Assembly (NCBI GenBank): GCA_007135355.1
Contig: SLJA01000162.1
Span: forward strand, 1 to 6,245
Origin: Wenzhouxiangella sp.
GTDB lineage: Bacteria > Pseudomonadota > Gammaproteobacteria > Xanthomonadales > Wenzhouxiangellaceae
Direction of reading: 5' to 3'
Length of the DNA stretch: 6,245 bases
Shown in pieces: positions 1-5,462 of the stretch (position 1 is its first letter; the number at the start of each line of letters is the position of its first letter). A program made the translations under genes and the position numbers. The notes under the pieces are model-generated. The model was given only the letters and a program-made list of their open reading frames with translations. It did no database searches and was not told the origin of the DNA.

Positions 1-516
1 GAAAACCGGGGCCATTTCGGCCTGGCGCTGGCCCAGTACGCCCACTTCACCTCGCCGATCCGGCGCTATCCGGATTTGCTGCTGCACCGCGCCATCAAGC
101 ATCTGTGCCGCAAGCGCAAACGCCGGGAGTTTGCTTACGGGGCCGAGCGCATGGCCGAACTGGGCCGGCACTGTTCGTGGACCGAAAGGCGCGCCGAAGA
201 GGCCTCCCGTGACGTCGACGAGCGTCTCAAAGCCCAGTTCATGCAGCGCCACATCGGCGATGTCTTCGATGGCATCGTGACCGGCGTGACCAGTTTCGGC
301 CTGTTCGTCGAATTGCCCGAGTTTGGCGTCAGCGGCCTGGTCCACGTCACCGCCATGCCCAACGACTACTACAACTTCGATCCGGTCAGTCACAGTCTGA
401 CCGGAAAACGACGGGGCATTCAGCTGCGTCTGGCAGACCGGGTCAAGGTGGAAGTTGCCGCGGTCAACCTGGAGGAGCGCAAGATCGATCTGCGCCTGGT
501 TCAGCGCAAGGATTAG
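1..516 (+). CDS. rnr: Ribonuclease R, C-terminal part (5' end outside window)
   Basis: This is the last 171 residues of an RNase II/RNB-family 3'-to-5' exoribonuclease that degrades structured RNA in the cytoplasm. The frame is open from base 1. The first 30 residues hold the signature AHFTSPIRRYPDLLLHR, the end of the RNB catalytic domain, whose arginines contact the RNA. Residues about 85-166 form an S1 RNA-binding domain (GDVFDGIVTGVTSFGLFVELPE, split here only by length, then GLVHVTAM and NDYYNF). RNase R rather than RNase II is favoured by the wording of both motifs and by rlmB lying directly downstream, as in E. coli. The protein stops about five residues after the S1 domain, so the long lysine-rich tail of the E. 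coli enzyme is absent. No frameshift is visible and rlmB follows within about 15 bases. The two are probably co-transcribed. Confidence 0.95.
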   Translation, partial: ENRGHFGLALAQYAHFTSPIRRYPDLLLHRAIKHLCRKRKRREFAYGAERMAELGRHCSWTERRAEEASRDVDERLKAQFMQRHIGDVFDGIVTGVTSFGLFVELPEFGVSGLVHVTAMPNDYYNFDPVSHSLTGKRRGIQLRLADRVKVEVAAVNLEERKIDLRLVQRKD

Positions 517-531
517 GGACGCTTGCGAAAA

Positions 532-1266
532 ATGAAACGCGAGCTGGCCATGGGAATCCATGCCGTCGAGGCGCTGATCAAGAACGCGCCGGATCGGCTT
601 GTTAGAGTCTGGATTAATCAGTCAGCTAAAGCCACTGAAAAAATAGCAATTAGCCTCAATGAATACGGCGTGCCGGTGGAGTGGGTCGACGCCTCGGCCC
701 TGGATCGGCGCGCGGCCGGCGTGCGTCACCAAGGCGTCATTGCTGAATTCGTTCCGCGCGCTCCGATCGACCTCAAGGATTTGCAGACTCTGCTGGTCGG
801 GCACGAAAAGCCACTGGTGCTGGTGCTCGATGGCGTAACCGACCCGCACAACCTCGGCGCCTGCATGCGCTCAGCGGCTGCGGCCGGCGCGCTGGCCGTG
901 GTCGTTCCCAAGGACCGCGCCGCCGGCTTGACGCCGGTGGCCCGACGCGCCGCTGCCGGGGCTGCCGAAAGATTGCCGCTGGCCGTGGTCACCAATCTCG
1001 CTCGCAGTCTGGCTGCCCTGGCCGATCTGGGCTTGTGGCGCATCGGCCTGTCAGGCAGTGTCAAGCGATCGCTTTACCAGGCCAATCTGGATGGGCCCTT
1101 GGCACTGGTGCTGGGCAGCGAGGGCAGCGGCTTGCGTCGCCTGACCCGGGAAAACTGCGACGAGCTGGTGCATATCCCCATGCCCGGAGCCATGGAGAGC
1201 CTCAATGTATCGGTCGCGGCCGGGATCGCCTTGTTCGAGGCGGTCAGGGTAAGATCATCGGCATGA
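532..1266 (+). CDS. rlmB: 23S rRNA (guanosine-2'-O-)-methyltransferase RlmB
   Basis: A SpoU/TrmH-class SPOUT methyltransferase that uses S-adenosylmethionine to methylate the ribose of G2251 in the 23S rRNA peptidyl-transferase P loop. From the chosen ATG it has 244 residues, matching the family. An N-terminal L30e-like substrate domain (MGIHAVEAL to HQGVIAEF, about 1-75) precedes the SPOUT domain. SPOUT motif 1 is DPHNLGACMRSA (104-115, N107). Motif 2 is ALVLGSEGSGL (191-201, E198). Motif 3 is IPMPGAMESLNVSVA (215-229), the knot that binds SAM. An in-frame TTG at 523 would add three residues. ATG 532 is preferred because it aligns the GIHAV motif with the usual N-terminus, and AGGGA at 515-519 is a possible though distant ribosome site. 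Bases 600-665 are clearly more AT-rich than the rest of the gene. The stop codon overlaps the next start. Confidence 0.95.
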   Translation: MKRELAMGIHAVEALIKNAPDRLVRVWINQSAKATEKIAISLNEYGVPVEWVDASALDRRAAGVRHQGVIAEFVPRAPIDLKDLQTLLVGHEKPLVLVLDGVTDPHNLGACMRSAAAAGALAVVVPKDRAAGLTPVARRAAAGAAERLPLAVVTNLARSLAALADLGLWRIGLSGSVKRSLYQANLDGPLALVLGSEGSGLRRLTRENCDELVHIPMPGAMESLNVSVAAGIALFEAVRVRSSA

Positions 1267-1832
1267 CCCATCCACTGAGTATTCAGCTCCATTTGCCGGC
1301 TTGGGTGCCGGGTTTTCTGGCCCGACTGCCCAGCGCACTGGACAGTCCGGAAGAGCGCATGCGGGTAGCGATCAGCCTGGCCGAGGCCAACGTCGCCAAC
1401 GGCAGCGGTGGGCCGTTCGGAGCCTTGGTCGTGAGCACCGAGAGCGGTCGGGTGCTGGCGGTCGGCGTCAACCGGGTCGAGCCGGCGTGCTGCTCTTCAG
1501 CGCATGCGGAAATCATCGCTCTGAGCCTGGCCCAGCAGCGGCTGGGCAGCGCCAGCCTGGCCAATACGCCACTCGGACCGCTGGAGTTGGTCACCTCCTG
1601 CGAGCCTTGTGCCATGTGCTTGGGTGCAATTCCCTGGTCGGGGGTCGGATCCGTGCTGTGCGGCGCGACCAAAGCGGACGCCGAATCCGTGGGGTTCGAC
1701 GAGGGCGAGCGCTCCGAGCATTGGATACAGCATCTCCAACAGCGCGGCATCATGGTCCATACCGGCGTTCTGCGCCAGGCTGCGGCCGAGGTGCTGCAGC
1801 GCTACGCGCGAGGGGGCGGGGCCATCTACTGA
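1263..1832 (+). CDS. Zinc-dependent nucleoside/guanine deaminase-like protein
   Basis: A cytidine-deaminase-fold enzyme of 189 residues that should hydrolytically deaminate a purine or pyrimidine base or nucleoside in the cytoplasm. The catalytic set is visible: HAE at 81-83 (zinc ligand H81, proton-shuttle E83) and the paired zinc ligands C113 and C116 in SCEPCAMCLGAIPW. The TSCEPC.MCLGAI wording and the later DAESVGFDEGE segment (about 139-149) resemble GuaD-type guanine deaminases (compare the DAAEAGFDDSF region of B. subtilis GuaD, quoted from memory) more than the tRNA deaminase TadA. Substrate therefore remains open. The first 30 or so residues (LPAWVPGFLARLPSAL) are an extra N-terminal segment compared with the compact 150-160-residue GuaD. 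The ATG sits in an ATGA overlap with rlmB, implying translational coupling as third gene of the rnr-rlmB operon. The Shine-Dalgarno is weak (AGGG at 1246-1249). Confidence 0.88.
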   Translation: MTHPLSIQLHLPAWVPGFLARLPSALDSPEERMRVAISLAEANVANGSGGPFGALVVSTESGRVLAVGVNRVEPACCSSAHAEIIALSLAQQRLGSASLANTPLGPLELVTSCEPCAMCLGAIPWSGVGSVLCGATKADAESVGFDEGERSEHWIQHLQQRGIMVHTGVLRQAAAEVLQRYARGGGAIY

Positions 1833-1917
1833 GCCTGTTCCTTCAGCGCCTGGCCGCTGCCCTGGGCTTGGAGAATTCTGGTCCTGGGCCACGAGTCACG
1901 CGAATCAAGACATGAAA

Positions 1918-1949
1918 AAAGCCCGGACCGATGAGCCGATCCGGGCTTT
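1918..1949 (-). terminator. Intrinsic terminator, strongest for the minus-strand DUF4168 gene
   Basis: A perfect 10-bp stem, AAAGCCCGGA paired with TCCGGGCTTT, encloses a 12-nt loop that can add two inner C-G pairs (1929-1930 with 1937-1938). On the minus strand the stem is followed by six T (A1915-1920 on plus), the classic rho-independent signature, about 50 bp past the DUF4168 stop. On the plus strand only three T follow, so termination of the deaminase operon here would be weaker, though the structure may work both ways between these convergent genes. Confidence 0.85.
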
Positions 1950-1952
1950 AGC

Positions 1953-1974
1953 GCCACCCTGCGGGCAGAGTGGC
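1953..1974. other. Second hairpin next to the terminator
   Basis: GCCACCCTG and CAGAGTGGC pair over nine positions with one C-A mismatch around a CGGG loop. It lies between the DUF4168 stop and the terminator, so a minus-strand transcript would end in two consecutive stem-loops. There is no T-tract on either side, so it is not a terminator by itself; protection of the 3' end against exonucleases is a guess. Confidence 0.5.
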
Positions 1975-2000
1975 CAGGATTGACGGAGTGGATGTTCCGT

Positions 2001-2366
2001 TTATCGATCTTCAAGCAGCAGGGTCAAGCGCTGCTGCAGTTCCGGGCTGTTCTGGATCGCCATCGCGATGCTGTTGAAGGACTCCACATCCAGACCGGCG
2101 TCGGTAACGGCTTCGGTCATTTCGTCGTTGGCCTGCACTTGCAGCTCGTGCGCGCGCTCGGGATCTTCGACTTCCTGAAGGCGCCCGGTGTAGTCCTGCT
2201 GAATTTCGATGATTGCCACCTGAGCCTCGACGAACTGCTCAAGCTGCTGGTCGGATACCTGGACATCGGCCGGAGCCTGATGCATCGGGTCAGCTTGACC
2301 CAGCGCGGCGGTGGAACCAAAGGCGAAGGCCAATAGCAAAACGGCTAGGGTCTTGGTGATCTTCAT
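2001..2366 (-). CDS. Secreted DUF4168-family protein
   Basis: A 121-residue protein of unknown function, assigned to DUF4168 by its pattern of SDQQLEQFVEAQVAI (about 38-52), DPERAHELQ (68-76), ANDEMTEAVTDAGLDVE (79-95) and FNSIAMAIQNSPELQQRL (97-114). An N-terminal signal peptide is clear: K2/K5, a hydrophobic run LAVLLLAFAF, and a likely cleavage after GQA at residue 25. The mature part is acidic, glutamine/glutamate-rich, probably all helical, with no cysteine or membrane segment, so it should be soluble in the periplasm. The start is fixed by the signal peptide and by AGGAG nine bases upstream. It is transcribed away from the kinase gene, and a sigma54-type promoter sits 54 bases before the start codon, so it is probably a target of the regulator next door. 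The molecular function of the family is not known to me. Confidence 0.85.
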   Translation of the reverse strand: MKITKTLAVLLLAFAFGSTAALGQADPMHQAPADVQVSDQQLEQFVEAQVAIIEIQQDYTGRLQEVEDPERAHELQVQANDEMTEAVTDAGLDVESFNSIAMAIQNSPELQQRLTLLLEDR

Positions 2367-2375
2367 GGGACAAAA

Positions 2376-2380
2376 CTCCT
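2376..2380 (-). promoter_or_regulatory. Ribosome binding site of the DUF4168 gene
   Basis: AGGAG on the minus strand, nine bases before the ATG at 2366. It is the best Shine-Dalgarno in the window and supports this start codon. Confidence 0.8.
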
Positions 2381-2396
2381 GATTGATTTAAGTGTA

Positions 2397-2409
2397 CGCA
2401 CTCTGTGCG
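2397..2409 (-). other. Hairpin at the predicted 5' end of the DUF4168 mRNA
   Basis: A perfect 5-bp inverted repeat, CGCAC and GTGCG with AGA between on the minus strand. It begins almost exactly where transcription from the sigma54 element should start (about 2409, 12 bases after the -12 GC). The mRNA would then start with a small stem-loop, which could stabilise the 5' end; alternatively it could be a short operator. The loop of three is tight, so the fold is uncertain. Confidence 0.45.
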
Positions 2410-2419
2410 CGGACTTATA

Positions 2420-2435
2420 TGCAATAAACATGCCA
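2420..2435 (-). promoter_or_regulatory. Sigma54 (-24/-12) promoter driving the DUF4168 gene
   Basis: On the minus strand the sequence reads TGGCATG-TTTA-TTGCA against the sigma54 consensus TGGCACG-N4-TTGCW. Only the C at the sixth position differs, and the invariant GG (-24) and GC (-12) have the required ten-base spacing. It lies 54 bases upstream of the DUF4168 start, giving a leader of about 43 bases. The adjacent gene encodes a sigma54-dependent activator, which independently supports the call. Sigma54 polymerase needs such an activator and its ATPase to open DNA. Confidence 0.85.
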
Positions 2436-2496
2436 TTCTGGAGCCGTATTTTAATTCAGGAACTTGAGCGGCTTTTGGGCCATCCCGCCTACGCAG

Positions 2497-2517
2497 CATG
2501 TGCCATAATGGCGCATG
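2497..2517. promoter_or_regulatory. 21-bp dyad, candidate enhancer/operator for the response regulator
   Basis: Arms CATGtGCCAT and ATGGCgCATG flank a central A at 2507; nine of ten pairs match, the exception being T2501/G2513. Its centre lies about 98 bp upstream of the predicted sigma54 start (2409), where NtrC-type dimers normally bind. The dyad also covers the candidate extended -10 of the kinase operon, so binding there could repress that operon. Assignment to this regulator is inferred from symmetry and position. Confidence 0.65.
2501..2509 (+). promoter_or_regulatory. Candidate extended -10 promoter of the kinase-regulator operon
   Basis: TGC-CATAAT matches the extended -10 form TGn-TATAAT with one mismatch in the hexamer. 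No good -35 is present at the normal distance, which extended -10 promoters tolerate. Transcription would start near 2516, leaving a leader of about 20 bases before GTG 2538. It sits inside the dyad. Confidence 0.4.
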
Positions 2518-2537
2518 TTCCAATTCTGGCACCAACG

Positions 2538-3980
2538 GTGAACAGTCTCAGAAACCGACTCCTGACCCACACCCTGATTCCGCTGACTCTACTGGCGGCC
2601 GTACTGATGTGGACCACATTCGATGCCGTGGAGGGCCTGCTGGAACGCCGTCTGGAAAAGGAAATCGAGCTGGTCGCGCGTTCATTGCGCATTCCGGTGC
2701 AACAGGCCTTTGCTGAAGGGGATCTGGGACGGGTTGCAGAGTCTCTGGGGGCGGTATTCGAAATTGATCGTGTCTATGGTGCCAACGTGTTCGACGCTGC
2801 CGGGCAGCGAGTGGTCGTCGCCGGGCAGGCGCGACCCGGCGCGCGCGAGCAGATCCAGGCGGCGGAACTGGTACAACTGGGAGAAGAGCTGGGGGCCTAT
2901 GATCGCTTGGGCGATCAGACCGTTTACTCCTATTTCGTTCCGTTGATCGGGCCGACCGGCCGCATCATCGGCCTGCTGCAGGTGGTGCGACAGGAAAGCG
3001 ATATGGCGCAATGGCTGGCCGATATTCGCAATCGCGGCTGGTGGTTGTGGAGCGGCATGGTGGCGCTGATCCTGTTACTTATCCTGTTCGGATACCGCCG
3101 AGCCATTGATCGGCCCGTGCAGACGCTGCTGGCCAGCATGAGTCGAATCGAAGCCGGTGAGCGCGATCATCGCGCCCGACTGGAGGGGCCGAAGGAACTG
3201 GTTCTGATCGGTCGTGCACTGAACCGCATGCTGGACGCCATAAGCGAGATGGAGCAGCAGCTGGAGCGACGCCGGCAGGAGCATCTGGTGCTGTCGGAGC
3301 GGCTGCGCGAGCAGGAAAGCCTGGCCGCGTTGGGCCGTTTCTCTGCCGGCGTGGCGCACGAACTGGGCGCGCCCTTGACTGTGATTGATGGTGACGCGCG
3401 GCGGCTCGAGCGTGACGTGGGTCTGGCAGAGGAACCGCGCCGACGGGTGGCTCGCATTCGCCAACAGGTTGACCGGACGCGACAGTTGATCGCCCGTCTG
3501 ATGAGTTTCGTGCGCAGCGATCGCCCGAGCGCGCAAAACCTGTCCCTGCAGCCTCTGCTGGATCGGGTTATGGTCGGGGCCGCGCCGCAGGCGGAGGCCG
3601 TCGGCGTCAAGCTGTCCTGCCCGCGCCTGGCCGGCAGCGCTTCGATTGAGGGCCACGCCGCGCGACTGGAGCATGCGCTGCTCAATCTGGTGCGCAATGC
3701 CATCCAGGCCGCCAACAGCCAGGTTCGTCTGCTTGCCGAATGGTCGGGCGAGGAGCAAATCATTATCAGCGTCGAAGATGACGGCCCCGGCATACCCGAG
3801 TCAGAGCGTCAACTGATCTTCGAACCCTTCCACAGCCAGCGTCCAGATGGCGAGGGCACCGGCCTGGGTCTGGCCATCGTCCGCGCCGTCGTCAACGAGC
3901 ACGGGGCTGAAATCCATGTTGACCGCTCACCCGAGTTGAAGGGTGCGCGCTTTCGCATGTCATTCCAGGGGGCGGCATGA
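2538..3980 (+). CDS. Membrane sensor histidine kinase
   Basis: A two-component sensor of 480 residues in the inner membrane. In order: TM1 (about 10-28, LTHTLIPLTLLAAVLMW); a periplasmic sensor of about 140 residues without recognisable ligand motif (PAS/Cache-like is possible); TM2 (168-186, WWLWSGMVALILLLILFGY); HAMP linker (187-240, RPVQTLLASMSRIEAGE); a charged coiled coil (235-262); HisKA with H274 in AHELGAPL; and HATPase with N-box NLVRNAIQAA (N387), G1 DDGPGIP (414-420), F-box FEPFH and G2 GEGTGLGLAI (438-447). The start is uncertain. ATG 2430 and ATG 2508 are in frame but lie at or upstream of the promoter/dyad. GTG 2538 gives the typical basic N-terminus MNSLRNRLL. None has a good ribosome site. 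It overlaps the regulator gene by ATGA, so the pair is almost surely cognate. Confidence 0.93.
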   Translation: MNSLRNRLLTHTLIPLTLLAAVLMWTTFDAVEGLLERRLEKEIELVARSLRIPVQQAFAEGDLGRVAESLGAVFEIDRVYGANVFDAAGQRVVVAGQARPGAREQIQAAELVQLGEELGAYDRLGDQTVYSYFVPLIGPTGRIIGLLQVVRQESDMAQWLADIRNRGWWLWSGMVALILLLILFGYRRAIDRPVQTLLASMSRIEAGERDHRARLEGPKELVLIGRALNRMLDAISEMEQQLERRRQEHLVLSERLREQESLAALGRFSAGVAHELGAPLTVIDGDARRLERDVGLAEEPRRRVARIRQQVDRTRQLIARLMSFVRSDRPSAQNLSLQPLLDRVMVGAAPQAEAVGVKLSCPRLAGSASIEGHAARLEHALLNLVRNAIQAANSQVRLLAEWSGEEQIIISVEDDGPGIPESERQLIFEPFHSQRPDGEGTGLGLAIVRAVVNEHGAEIHVDRSPELKGARFRMSFQGAA

Positions 3981-5368
3981 ACGCACCCGACGCCGGCGTC
4001 ATGGTCGTGGAAGACGATGCCGCGCTGGCGGAATTGCTGGTCGAAGAGCTGGAAGCAGAAGGCTATCGCGCCAGGGCTTTCGGTAGTGCCGAGGCGGCAC
4101 TGGCGGAGATCGACGCGTTGGCGCCGGAACTCGTGGTCAGTGACCTGCAGCTTCCCGGCGCGGATGGGCTGGCTCTGGTGGAAACCTTGCGGAGTCGCCA
4201 GCCACCGCCCGGTGTGCTGATGATCAGCGCTTTTGGCACGGTGGACCGCGCGGTGGCCGCGCTCAAAGCCGGCGCCGACAACTTCCTGACCAAACCGCTG
4301 GACATGGATCACTTCCTGCTCAGCGTGAAGCGCTTGCTCGACTACCGACGCCTGTATCAACAAGCGCGCGCGCTTGAACAGACCTACAACTGTTCGGATT
4401 TCCACGGGATCGAAGGGCGCAGCCCGGTAATGCTGGGTCTGTTTGAGCGGATTCGCAAGATCGCCGGCGCCGGTGGCCCGGTTCTGGTCAGCGGCGAATC
4501 CGGTACCGGCAAGGACCTGGTCGCCAGAGCCATCCATGCCGAAAGCGGGCGCTCTGATCAGCCTTTTTTGGCCGTCAACTGTGCCGGAATTCCCGCCGAC
4601 CTGCTGGAAAGCGAGTTTTTCGGTCATGCGGCCGGCGCATTCTCCGGCGCCGAGCGCGCCCGGCCCGGCCTGTTTCGGGAGGCCGACGGCGGCACGCTGT
4701 TTCTGGACGAAATTGGCGAGATGCCCCCAGCCCTGCAGGCCAAGCTTCTGCGCGCGTTGCAGGATGGACGAGTGCGACCGGTCGGTGCCGATCGTGAATA
4801 TCAGGTCGATGTTCGCCTGGTGGCGGCCACCAACGTGAATTTGCTCGACAAGGTCGCGGCCGGGGATTTTCGGGAAGACCTGTATTTCAGGTTGGAGGCG
4901 TTTCAGCTCTCAGTGCCGCCGCTGCGCGAACGCGGCGAGGATATCGAACTGCTGGCCATGCAATTTCTGCTGCGCTTTGCCCTGGCTCGCCAGCGCCCGG
5001 CGCGTACCCTGTCCGAGCAAGCATTGCGCCGCATGCGGGCTTATGCCTGGCGCGGCAATGTACGCGAACTGCGCAACGCCATGGAACGAGCCGTCACTTT
5101 TTGTGATCGCGCCGAGGTCGGGCCGGAGCATCTGCCCGAGCGGATCCGCACGGAATCGGGCCGGCCCGGCACCGAGGCTTCTGCGCCCATTCCGCCGGCG
5201 CTGCTGGAAGGGGATGTGTTGCCCACGCTCACTGAACTGCGCCAGCGCTACATTCACCACGTGCTGGAGCGGGTGGGCGGCAACAAGCGTCGGGCCGCGG
5301 CGCTGCTGGGCGTGGGCCGCCGGACTTTGTATCGCTGGCTTGAAGAGGGAGAATCTGGCCCTGGGTGA
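3977..5368 (+). CDS. NtrC-family sigma54-dependent response regulator
   Basis: A 463-residue bacterial enhancer-binding protein of full three-domain design. The receiver (about 6-122) has acidic pocket E12/D13, phospho-acceptor D56 (VVSDLQLPGADG), S84 and K106 (LTKPLD). The AAA+ sigma54-activation domain (about 144-380) has Walker A GESGTGKD (173-180), sigma54-contact loop GAFSGA (220-225), Walker B GGTLFLDEIG (238-247), FREDLYFRL (298-306) and sensor-II region RGNVREL (359-365). The C-terminal Fis-type helix-turn-helix (about 415-458) ends GVGRRTLYRWL. The loop carries serine where GAFTGA is usual. When phosphorylated by the upstream kinase it should oligomerise and open sigma54 promoters. 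The start is clear: ATG overlaps the kinase stop, with AGGGGG at 3967-3972. The likely target is the divergent DUF4168 promoter; closest named homologue unknown, so no symbol is given. Confidence 0.95.
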   Translation: MNAPDAGVMVVEDDAALAELLVEELEAEGYRARAFGSAEAALAEIDALAPELVVSDLQLPGADGLALVETLRSRQPPPGVLMISAFGTVDRAVAALKAGADNFLTKPLDMDHFLLSVKRLLDYRRLYQQARALEQTYNCSDFHGIEGRSPVMLGLFERIRKIAGAGGPVLVSGESGTGKDLVARAIHAESGRSDQPFLAVNCAGIPADLLESEFFGHAAGAFSGAERARPGLFREADGGTLFLDEIGEMPPALQAKLLRALQDGRVRPVGADREYQVDVRLVAATNVNLLDKVAAGDFREDLYFRLEAFQLSVPPLRERGEDIELLAMQFLLRFALARQRPARTLSEQALRRMRAYAWRGNVRELRNAMERAVTFCDRAEVGPEHLPERIRTESGRPGTEASAPIPPALLEGDVLPTLTELRQRYIHHVLERVGGNKRRAAALLGVGRRTLYRWLEEGESGPG

Positions 5369-5430
5369 TGACAATTCAGGGCGAGTTCAGGCCGGATTGC
5401 CACACTGTCCGAGCCGGGCGGCCATACTGA

Positions 5431-5436
5431 TACAAA
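5431..5436 (+). promoter_or_regulatory. Possible -10 element upstream of the lipoprotein gene
   Basis: TGA-TACAAA (TG at 5428-5429) resembles an extended -10 about 27 bases before the lipoprotein start. No convincing -35 or sigma54 element is seen in the 94-bp gap after the regulator, nor any terminator, so read-through from the kinase-regulator operon is equally possible. Confidence 0.25.
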
Positions 5437-5453
5437 GCCTGAATCGAGTCACT

Positions 5454-5457
5454 GGAG
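5454..5457 (+). promoter_or_regulatory. Ribosome binding site of the lipoprotein gene
   Basis: GGAG, five bases before ATG 5463. Together with the lipoprotein signal peptide it fixes this start and excludes the much longer upstream extension of the same frame through the regulator gene. Confidence 0.7.
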
Positions 5458-5462
5458 ACAAT

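Noticed and set aside
1035..1262. Upstream extension of the deaminase frame
   Set aside because: It overlaps the RlmB SPOUT motifs in another frame; the ATG at 1263 with stop-start overlap is the natural start.
2445..2475. IHF site between the dyad and the sigma54 promoter
   Set aside because: An AT-rich tract is present and TCAA occurs on the minus strand, but the WATCAANNNNTTR consensus is broken at several positions.
2435..2529. Direct repeat ATTCTGG (2435-2441 and 2523-2529) flanking the dyad
   Set aside because: Seven bases repeated once is expected often enough by chance, and the first copy overlaps the -24 element; no symmetry supports a binding site.
2430..2537. Longer kinase N-terminus from ATG 2430 or ATG 2508
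   Set aside because: The extra residues resemble no sensor-kinase N-terminus, no Shine-Dalgarno precedes either ATG, and the stretch is occupied by the divergent sigma54 promoter, the dyad and a candidate -10. It cannot be excluded from sequence alone.
3809..4627. 272-codon minus-strand open frame opposite the kinase/regulator junction
   Set aside because: It is antisense to two genes with complete motif sets, has no recognisable domain, and long antisense frames are common in GC-rich DNA.
5382..5436. Sigma54 promoter or second regulator site before the lipoprotein gene
   Set aside because: A GG-N10-GC spacing occurs near 5389 but the rest of the consensus fails, and GCCATACTG at 5421 matches only half of the dyad without its outer arms.
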